Positions 7,024 through 11,082 of a DNA stretch of 11,082 nucleotides are shown here, piece after piece. The stretch is from positions 1-11,082 of the forward strand of contig CAJWVP010000060.1 in assembly GCA_913048145.1 (NCBI GenBank), in the 5' to 3' direction. The notes under the pieces are model-generated. The model was not told where the DNA came from. It was given only the letters and a program-made list of their open reading frames with translations, and ran no database searches. Position numbers and translations under genes: made by a program. Source of the stretch: an uncultured Rhodospirillaceae bacterium (GTDB lineage: Bacteria > Pseudomonadota > Alphaproteobacteria > Rhodospirillales > Casp-alpha2). How positions within the stretch are numbered: the stretch's first letter is position 1; each line of letters opens with the position of its first letter.

Positions 7024-7029
7024 ATTATA
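7024..7029 (-). promoter_or_regulatory. Perfect -10 hexamer upstream of the SDR gene
   Basis: The minus strand carries TATAAT here, 75 nt before the SDR start codon. The -35 is poor: CTGCGT at 16-nt spacing is the best I see. The hexamer alone is weak evidence, but the position and the 286-nt gap from the upstream hydrolase favour an independent promoter. Confidence 0.3.
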
Positions 7030-7113
7030 GTTGGAATTGAAAACAACGCAGCCGTAGCCCTCCCCTTACCCGTTGCCGACACCTATGTAGAAGCCAAGAG
7101 TGTCTCGCAGCAT

Positions 7114-7203
7114 CTAGGCAAAATTCTCAGCAGACATGATCGCCGACAATTCCGATTTAAACTGGTCGAAAACATCAACGGCGATAGCTTCCAGTGCTGC
7201 CTT
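7114..7203 (-). pseudogene. Orphan C-terminal coding remnant, unknown family
   Basis: On the minus strand, the frame ending in TAG at 7114 reads KAALEAIAVDVFDQFKSELS followed by AIMSAENFA. This is a well-composed amphipathic helix with natural codon use. No ATG, GTG or TTG with a ribosome site precedes it, because the frame simply runs open into the end of the hydrolase gene. It looks like the 3' end of a gene whose front was lost when the present neighbours came together. I cannot name the family. It could also be chance. Confidence 0.3.
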
Positions 7204-7234
7204 TTGGGGGCGTCTCCTTGAGAGGCATGCAGAC

Positions 7235-8035
7235 CTACGCAGACTGCTCATCAAGAAATTCGATCAAGACTTCATTGAACTCCACCGTGTTCTCCACGTT
7301 ACAAAGGTGCGCGGCATTGCTGACAACATGAAGGCGCGCGCCCGGAATATTATTGGCGATCACCTCCGACATCGGTGGCGGCAACGCTCCGTCCAGTTCG
7401 CCGGGCATAACGATGGTCGGGGTCGTGATCCCACCCAGGCGGTCGGTGAAATTCAATTTCATGATCGCCTGCGCACAACGGCAGTATCCTTCCAGCGATG
7501 TCGCGGCGACAACCTTACCCAGGGCCTCTGCCACGGCTGGATTGGCCTCGCGATAGGCCGACGAGAACCAGCGTTCCACATGCTCCGGCACCATGGACGG
7601 CACGCCGTTCGCCGTCGCCTTGTCGATTCGCTCTTGCCAGACCGGCCCCATCTGTTCGGGCATCAGGCTGGTGGTCGCGCAGAGGGCAAGTGACTTAAAG
7701 GCATCAGGATGGTTGAGGCCGATGGCCTGGCCAATCATGCCGCCGATGGAAAGTCCCACGAAATGGCCGTTAGTGAAACCCAACGCCTTGGCCAGGCCAA
7801 CAACATCGTCCGCGAGAACCTCAAGCGTAATTTCGTCGTCGTTGATTCCACTGCCACCATGGCCGCGCTTGTCCATCCGGAGCACACGATACTTCGCCGT
7901 CAACGCCTCCATATTGACATCCCACATGGTGTAGTCGGTTGCCCATGAATTGCTCATGACCACACCCGGCGCGCCTTCGGGTCCGTCAATTTGGTAGTTC
8001 AATTCGACACCATTGATTTCCATCTTGCCCTGCAT
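7235..8035 (-). CDS. Alpha/beta hydrolase, 3-oxoadipate enol-lactonase-like
   Basis: 266 aa, the usual size of PcaD-like hydrolases. The N-terminus (MEINGVELNYQIDGPEGAP) and the SNSWATD oxyanion-hole segment (28-34) resemble 3-oxoadipate enol-lactonases. The nucleophile elbow GLSIG places Ser96. Asp215 (PGELDGALPP) and His243 (SNAAHLCNVE) complete the triad. PcaD opens the enol-lactone in the beta-ketoadipate pathway, but no other pca gene is nearby, so the substrate may differ (another ester or lactone). The frame is open 29 codons further upstream. The ATG at 8035 is preferred because GGGAGGA lies about 7 nt before it and homologous proteins begin here. A promoter candidate and an inverted repeat lie just upstream. 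The protein is cytoplasmic, with no signal peptide. Confidence 0.88.
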   Translation of the reverse strand: MQGKMEINGVELNYQIDGPEGAPGVVMSNSWATDYTMWDVNMEALTAKYRVLRMDKRGHGGSGINDDEITLEVLADDVVGLAKALGFTNGHFVGLSIGGMIGQAIGLNHPDAFKSLALCATTSLMPEQMGPVWQERIDKATANGVPSMVPEHVERWFSSAYREANPAVAEALGKVVAATSLEGYCRCAQAIMKLNFTDRLGGITTPTIVMPGELDGALPPPMSEVIANNIPGARLHVVSNAAHLCNVENTVEFNEVLIEFLDEQSA

Positions 8036-8073
8036 GTCCGTGTCCTCCCTGTCAGAAATATCTGGTTGCTTCT

Positions 8074-8102
8074 CGTATATCGGTTCGGAAAGTGGGACGC
8101 AA
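8074..8102 (-). promoter_or_regulatory. Sigma-70-like promoter for the alpha/beta hydrolase
   Basis: Reading the minus strand, TTGCGT (8102-8097) is followed by 17 nt and TATACG (8079-8074). Expected transcription start is near 8067, giving a leader of about 30 nt that contains the strong GGGAGGA ribosome site. Each hexamer is an imperfect match (three and four of six), so regulation by a bound factor is plausible. Confidence 0.4.
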
Positions 8103-8103
8103 A

Positions 8104-8127
8104 ATGAAATGCAGCAGACCATTTCAT
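8104..8127. promoter_or_regulatory. Inverted repeat beside the hydrolase -35, operator candidate
   Basis: ATGAAATG (8104-8111) and CATTTCAT (8120-8127) are perfect inverted 8-bp arms separated by 8 nt. A second, overlapping repeat CCATTT-CATC-AAATGG lies at 8119-8134. The first begins one base upstream of the candidate -35, the usual place for an activator dimer. No regulator gene is adjacent. Confidence 0.4.
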
Positions 8128-8405
8128 CAAATGGCTCGGGCGAGCTGAGTCGTAGGCGACCGCATTTAGCTAGCTATCCGGCCGACCCTAATGCTGGCAT
8201 CAAAACCAGACCACAAAGGCCAGTTCCTGTCGGCATAGCACTGCGCAACGCGATTTTGTCATCCAGAAACTCGTGCCGCGCCGACTGGCAAGTCAGCATT
8301 TCGTTTGAGCAGGTGATCTTAAGCAAGGCCTGCCCCAAGGCGGGCGTTGGCGTAAAAGGCATAAAGATTCAAGTCAAGATGATGCCGAAGACGTAAGCGT
8401 GAAGA

Positions 8406-8810
8406 CTAGGCGCAGGCCTCACATTGTCCGAACAGTTCAACCGTGGATTTCTTCACGTTGAAGCCGGCGCCTCCGGCCAGCTTGTGGAGCTGGCGATCAA
8501 ACCCATCATTAGAAATTTCGGTTACCTCACCGCAGCTCTCACAAATGGTGAACGCGACCATGGATTCACTTTCACCATCAGGATGTCGGCAGGCAACGAA
8601 GGCATTCATGCTCTCCAGCCGGTGGGCCATGCCATACTCCACCAATTTATCGAGAGCCCGATAAACCTGAAGCGGCGCGCGAAGACCTTTGCTACGCAAC
8701 TGATCGAGGATGGTATAAGCGCTGAGCGGTCCGTTAGCTTTCAACAACGCCGCCATGACCATAGACTGGTTCTTCGTCAAATTGGGTGGCGTGTGGGGGA
8801 AATGCTCCAT
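8406..8810 (-). CDS. zur: Zinc uptake regulator Zur (Fur family)
   Basis: 134 aa from the chosen ATG, the normal Zur/Fur size. The N-terminal winged helix contains LTKNQSMVMAALLKANGPLS, then AYTILDQL and the recognition helix region RAPLQVYRALDKLVEYGM. HRLESMNAFVACRHP and two CxxC pairs (Cys90/Cys93 in CESC, Cys130/Cys133 near the C-terminus in CEAC) form the structural zinc site; VYRALDKLV and HRLES are typical of Zur within the Fur family. The znuB stop is at 8816-8818. An ATG at 8819 overlaps it (ATGA), but GGAGG touches that codon directly. The ATG at 8810 has GGAGG 9 nt upstream and is preferred. As the third gene of znuC-znuB-zur it should be autoregulated through the Zur box at 10553-10567. 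Confidence 0.94.
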   Translation of the reverse strand: MEHFPHTPPNLTKNQSMVMAALLKANGPLSAYTILDQLRSKGLRAPLQVYRALDKLVEYGMAHRLESMNAFVACRHPDGESESMVAFTICESCGEVTEISNDGFDRQLHKLAGGAGFNVKKSTVELFGQCEACA

Positions 8811-8815
8811 GGTCT

Positions 8816-9643
8816 TCATCCTCCGTCCACTATGGGGCCAGGCCGATTTCGCGTGACGAGCGCAGCTAAGGGGGAAATGCTAATAATAAAGAATAACAGC
8901 GCGGCGACAACAATACTCGGCCCGGATGGCGTATCCCACTCCAACGAACCGAATAAACCCGCGAATACCGACGCGCTACCAATCAACGCCGCCAAAACAG
9001 CCATCTGCTCCGGTCCCGTCGCAAACCGGCGGGCCGCAGCGGCAGGAATAATCAACAACGCGGTGATCAAAAGCACGCCAACAATTTTCATGGCCATGGC
9101 AATTACGCCTGCCATGAGAAGCATGAAAACGACATCGTCCCGGTCCGGGTTGACCCCCTCGGCCTCCGCCAATTCGCGATTGACCGTCGCCGCGAACAAG
9201 GGCCGCCATATAAATACCATAACACTGATGACGAAAGCGCCGCCGACGTAAATCACAGTGATGTCATTCACCGATGCAGACAGTACATCGCCAAACAGAA
9301 AGCCCATCAAATCAACACGGACCCAGGTCATAAAGGCCAAGGCAACCAAGCCCAAGGCCAGCGCCGAATGAGCAAGTAACCCCAGCAGGGAGTCCGCGGA
9401 GAGCGTCGCCCTCTTTTGTAGGAACATGAGCGCGACGGCGATGAAGACGGAAACTCCGAAAACCGTGATCGTGATATTGCTTTCCAACAGCAACGCCAAC
9501 GCCACGCCGAACAGCGCCGCATGGGACAGCGTATCACCAAAATAGGCAAGCCGGCGCCAGACTATGAAACAACCTAAAGGGCTAGCGACCAAGGCCACAC
9601 CCACACCGGCAACCAGCGCACGCACAAAGAAATCATCCAACAT
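8816..9643 (-). CDS. znuB: Zinc ABC transporter permease ZnuB
   Basis: 275 aa with about eight hydrophobic segments, as in ABC-3 family metal permeases. ZnuB is the inner-membrane channel for Zn(II) delivered by ZnuA and powered by ZnuC. Recognisable stretches are MLDDFFVRALVAGVGVALVA, SPLGCFIVWRRLAYFGDTLS followed by HAALFGVALA (the ABC-3 cytoplasmic-loop signature), FLFGDVLSAS and LLITALLIIPAAAARRFA. The frame extends 76 codons upstream into znuC, but that part is non-homologous. The ATG at 9643 has GGAG 8 nt upstream and overlaps the znuC end by 11 nt, implying translational coupling. zur follows immediately. Confidence 0.96.
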   Translation of the reverse strand: MLDDFFVRALVAGVGVALVASPLGCFIVWRRLAYFGDTLSHAALFGVALALLLESNITITVFGVSVFIAVALMFLQKRATLSADSLLGLLAHSALALGLVALAFMTWVRVDLMGFLFGDVLSASVNDITVIYVGGAFVISVMVFIWRPLFAATVNRELAEAEGVNPDRDDVVFMLLMAGVIAMAMKIVGVLLITALLIIPAAAARRFATGPEQMAVLAALIGSASVFAGLFGSLEWDTPSGPSIVVAALLFFIISISPLAALVTRNRPGPIVDGG

Positions 9644-10472
9644 CGGCGGCTCCGGTTTTCTCAGAAATCTCCGGGGCGTGATGATGGCTGTCATCGGGAT
9701 GGCAGTGGTCGGTGATCGTTCCATCAGCATGCCGCACCCGGCCATCGGGCAAATGGGCGTGGTCATGGGTGTGCTCATAGACGGCAAGCGTGGGGGTCGC
9801 CCGCGTTCCAAACAGTTCGCGATACGCATCGCTGGAGGCGACATCGACAGGTGGGCCGGAGCAACAGACATGGCCGTTCAAACACACCACCTGATCCGTT
9901 GCGGCCATGACGACATGAAGGTCGTGGGAGATCAGCAAGACCCCGCATCGGAGGTCGTCCCGGATGCTCTTGATTAATTCATAAATCAGGATTTCACCGT
10001 TGAAATCGACACCCTGGACGGGCTCGTCCAGGACCAACAAATCCGGTTTGCGCGCAATGGCCCGTGCCAGCATGGCCCGCTGAAACTCACCACCCGACAA
10101 TGTCCGCACTTCCGCATTACGCAAATGCGAGACACCGGTCACAGCCAGGGCCTCATCAATCTGACGCCTCGGTATTCGCCCGGTCAATGCCATGAACCGA
10201 CTAACCGTTAGCGGCAATGTCCAATCGACGCTGACTTTCTGAGGTACATATCCGACGCAAAGGCGATCACGTAGGTTCACGTTCCCCTCATCGGGAGCAA
10301 CGAGGCCAAGAGCCATCTTCGCCGTAGTCGACTTTCCAGATCCGTTCGGCCCAATGAGGGTAACAATTTGCCCCCTTTCGACATCCATATCGACCCCACG
10401 AATTAACCATCGACCGCCACGGTTAATCCCTGCGTTACGAAGTCTCGTTAAGGAACCTGAATTCTCAAGCAT
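9633..10472 (-). CDS. znuC: Zinc ABC transporter ATPase ZnuC with His-rich tail
   Basis: 279 aa from the ATG at 10472. It has Walker A GPNGSGKST (41-49), Q-loop Gln78 (VPQK), ABC signature LSGGE (125-129), Walker B LLVLDEP (145-151) and the switch His183 (ISHD). It supplies ATP-driven energy to ZnuB. After the ATPase core a tail of about 45 residues is very rich in His (EHTHDHAH, DHCHPDD, SHHHAPE at 233-267), which is longer than in enterobacterial ZnuC and may bind zinc at the cytosolic face. Neither the 10472 ATG nor an upstream in-frame TTG at 10508 has a clear Shine-Dalgarno; the ATG fits the family better. A perfect 7-bp inverted repeat lies just upstream of the ATG. It is transcribed away from znuA and overlaps znuB by 11 nt. 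Confidence 0.95.
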   Translation of the reverse strand: MLENSGSLTRLRNAGINRGGRWLIRGVDMDVERGQIVTLIGPNGSGKSTTAKMALGLVAPDEGNVNLRDRLCVGYVPQKVSVDWTLPLTVSRFMALTGRIPRRQIDEALAVTGVSHLRNAEVRTLSGGEFQRAMLARAIARKPDLLVLDEPVQGVDFNGEILIYELIKSIRDDLRCGVLLISHDLHVVMAATDQVVCLNGHVCCSGPPVDVASSDAYRELFGTRATPTLAVYEHTHDHAHLPDGRVRHADGTITDHCHPDDSHHHAPEISEKTGAADVG

Positions 10473-10474
10473 GA

Positions 10475-10492
10475 ATGAAAGGATACTTTCAT
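10475..10492. repeat. Inverted repeat just upstream of the znuC start
   Basis: ATGAAAG-GATA-CTTTCAT (plus strand) is a perfect 7-bp inverted repeat with a 4-nt loop, ending 3 bases before the znuC ATG. In the znuC mRNA it would occupy the ribosome-binding region, where no Shine-Dalgarno is visible. It could be an RNA hairpin that limits translation, or a protein site. Confidence 0.35.
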
Positions 10493-10511
10493 AAGCTTCT
10501 GGATACAAAAC

Positions 10512-10540
10512 TTGCGGTGGCTTATGCCAGCCGTTATAAC
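10512..10540 (+). promoter_or_regulatory. Sigma-70-like promoter candidate for znuA
   Basis: TTGCGG (10512-10517), a 17-nt spacer and TATAAC (10535-10540) make a reasonable promoter reading toward znuA. Transcription would start near 10547, just before the Zur box, so bound Zur would block initiation or clearance. The leader would be about 70 nt. Confidence 0.4.
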
Positions 10541-10552
10541 GATAGCTGAAGA

Positions 10553-10567
10553 TGTTATGTTATAACA
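10553..10567. promoter_or_regulatory. Zur box in the znuC-znuA divergent region
   Basis: TGTTATGTTATAACA matches the gamma/alphaproteobacterial Zur consensus TGTTATA-N-TATAACA at every fixed position but one (G for A at position 7). It lies between divergent znuC and znuA. A second palindrome, CGTTATAACG at 10532-10541, repeats the GTTATAAC core 26 bp upstream and may be an additional weak Zur contact. Zinc-loaded Zur, encoded in the adjoining operon, would repress both directions. Confidence 0.8.
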
Positions 10568-10619
10568 ATTAATAATACGAATTCATCGTTCCCACTCAAT
10601 TGCACAAAAGTCAATCGCC

Positions 10620-11082
10620 ATGAAACGTTATGCTTCTCTCACGCTTGCGGGCTTCTTAACATTTAGCGCCGCAACTCCCGCCGCCGCTGAACCGAAGGTT
10701 GTGGCCACGATCAAACCTCTCCATTCCTTGATCGCCGCAGTGATGAAAGATGTGGGAACGCCAAGCCTTATCATCGAAGGCGCCGGCTCCCCCCACACCT
10801 ACGCTTTAAAACCGTCGCAGGCCGCAAACTTGAGCCGCGCAGACTTGGTCTTTTGGTTTGGTCGAGATCTTGAGACTTTCATGGAGAAACCAGTTCAAAC
10901 GATCGCTAGCAAGGCAAAGGTAATCGAGATCTTGGAGACCGCGGGACTTACAAAGCTGCCGTTCCGGGACTTAGATTCGTTCTCGAGCGAAAATCACGCG
11001 CACGACGAAAAGAAACACGACGAACATGCGCACGACGAAAAGAAACACGACGAACATGCGCACGACGAAAAGAAACACGACG
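10620..11082 (+). CDS. znuA: Zinc ABC transporter periplasmic-binding protein ZnuA (3' end outside window)
   Basis: The 154 visible codons start MKRYASLTLAGFLTFSAATP, a signal peptide probably cleaved after Ala23 (PAAA-EP), so the protein is periplasmic. KVVATIKPLHSLIAAVM and EGAGSPHTYALKPSQA follow; His59 in SPHTYAL is the expected first zinc ligand of cluster A-I substrate-binding proteins. From residue 126 a His/Asp/Glu/Lys-rich loop begins, made of a repeating ten-residue unit AHDEKKHDEH. ZnuA proteins commonly have such a charged His-rich loop here, thought to gather zinc and pass it to the binding site. The remaining ligands and C-terminal lobe are beyond the edge. No strong Shine-Dalgarno precedes the ATG. 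It is divergent from znuCB-zur and under the shared Zur box. Confidence 0.95.
   Translation, partial: MKRYASLTLAGFLTFSAATPAAAEPKVVATIKPLHSLIAAVMKDVGTPSLIIEGAGSPHTYALKPSQAANLSRADLVFWFGRDLETFMEKPVQTIASKAKVIEILETAGLTKLPFRDLDSFSSENHAHDEKKHDEHAHDEKKHDEHAHDEKKHD
10998..11082 (+). repeat. Perfect 30-bp tandem repeat in the ZnuA His loop
   Basis: The unit begins GCGCACGACGAAAAGAAACA and recurs at 10998, 11028 and 11058 with no base change. At least 2.8 copies are present and the array is cut by the window end. The period is ten codons, so copy-number change keeps the frame and only lengthens or shortens the His-rich loop. Confidence 0.95.

Larger units (their letters stand above)
8036..8405. other. 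Intergenic region between zur and the hydrolase gene
   Basis: This 370-nt stretch carries the hydrolase leader and promoter at its left end, followed by the inverted repeats at 8104-8134. The rest (about 8135-8405) is downstream of zur. A 62-codon minus-strand frame starting at 8362 has no Shine-Dalgarno and no recognisable sequence, so I do not call it. A hairpin with a 7-bp stem, one G-T wobble on the plus strand and a CCAA loop is at 8328-8345. It might affect the zur 3' end, but it lacks a T-run. Confidence 0.5.

Noticed and set aside
8328..8345. Hairpin as an intrinsic terminator for zur
   Set aside because: On the transcribed (minus) strand the stem has a C-A mismatch and no T-run follows, so terminator function is not supported.
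8174..8362. 62-codon minus-strand frame between zur and the hydrolase
   Set aside because: No ribosome site precedes the ATG and the translation matches nothing I know; it is probably chance.
8424..9251. A 275-codon plus-strand open frame
   Set aside because: It is antisense to zur and znuB, both of which have clear family motifs.
10998..11082. Short repeats as a CRISPR array
   Set aside because: The units are directly adjacent with no spacers and encode an in-frame His-rich loop of ZnuA.

Overview
The window looks like a chromosomal stretch of a flagellated alphaproteobacterium, plausibly a Rhodospirillales-like lineage. I infer this from a flgB-flgC-fliE-fliQ-fliR-flhB run followed directly by a CckA-type hybrid-kinase N-terminus, which belongs to the alphaproteobacterial CckA-ChpT-CtrA system, and from a divergent znuA / znuCB-zur zinc locus with a near-consensus Zur box. 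Base composition is moderately GC-rich. I see no tRNA, rRNA, CRISPR array, insertion sequence or prophage gene.

Layout. (1) 1-4261, minus strand: a compact operon read as flgB, flgC, fliE, fliQ, fliR, flhB, cckA. It encodes proximal rod proteins, the MS-ring/rod adaptor, the export-gate proteins and a cell-cycle kinase cut by the left edge. Intergenic gaps are 9 to 72 nt. A CtrA-like half-site pair lies upstream of flgB. (2) 4445-4744, minus: a shortened reading frame resembling the Asp/Glu racemase family, probably a remnant. (3) 4796-5906, plus: a promoter with an abutting palindrome, a 66-aa unknown protein, and an overlapping VOC (glyoxalase-like) protein. (4) 5907-6240: a gene-free convergent region with two hairpins. 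(5) 6241-8035, minus: an SDR-fold protein lacking the usual Tyr/Lys pair, and upstream of it a 3-oxoadipate enol-lactonase-like alpha/beta hydrolase with its own promoter and an inverted repeat beside the -35. A short orphan C-terminal coding remnant lies between the two. (6) 8406-11082: the zinc uptake locus. znuC, znuB and zur are read on the minus strand and znuA on the plus strand, around a shared 147-nt control region.

How the parts work. The flagellar genes encode the inner rod and the type III export gate (FliQ, FliR, FlhB). CckA feeds phosphate to CtrA, which in many alphaproteobacteria controls flagellar genes, so linkage of the two in one transcript is functionally sensible. ZnuA captures periplasmic Zn(II), ZnuB is the permease and ZnuC the ATPase. 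Zur closes the loop by repressing the locus when zinc is plentiful. Both ZnuA and ZnuC carry His-rich stretches, and the one in ZnuA is built from perfect 30-bp tandem repeats that run off the right edge. The middle genes (VOC, SDR, hydrolase) look like small-molecule metabolism, but no pathway can be named.

I do not see a clearly new biological system. The most worthwhile leads are the unusual SDR active site, the His-rich repeats, the two palindromes that each abut a -35 element, and the two gene remnants.
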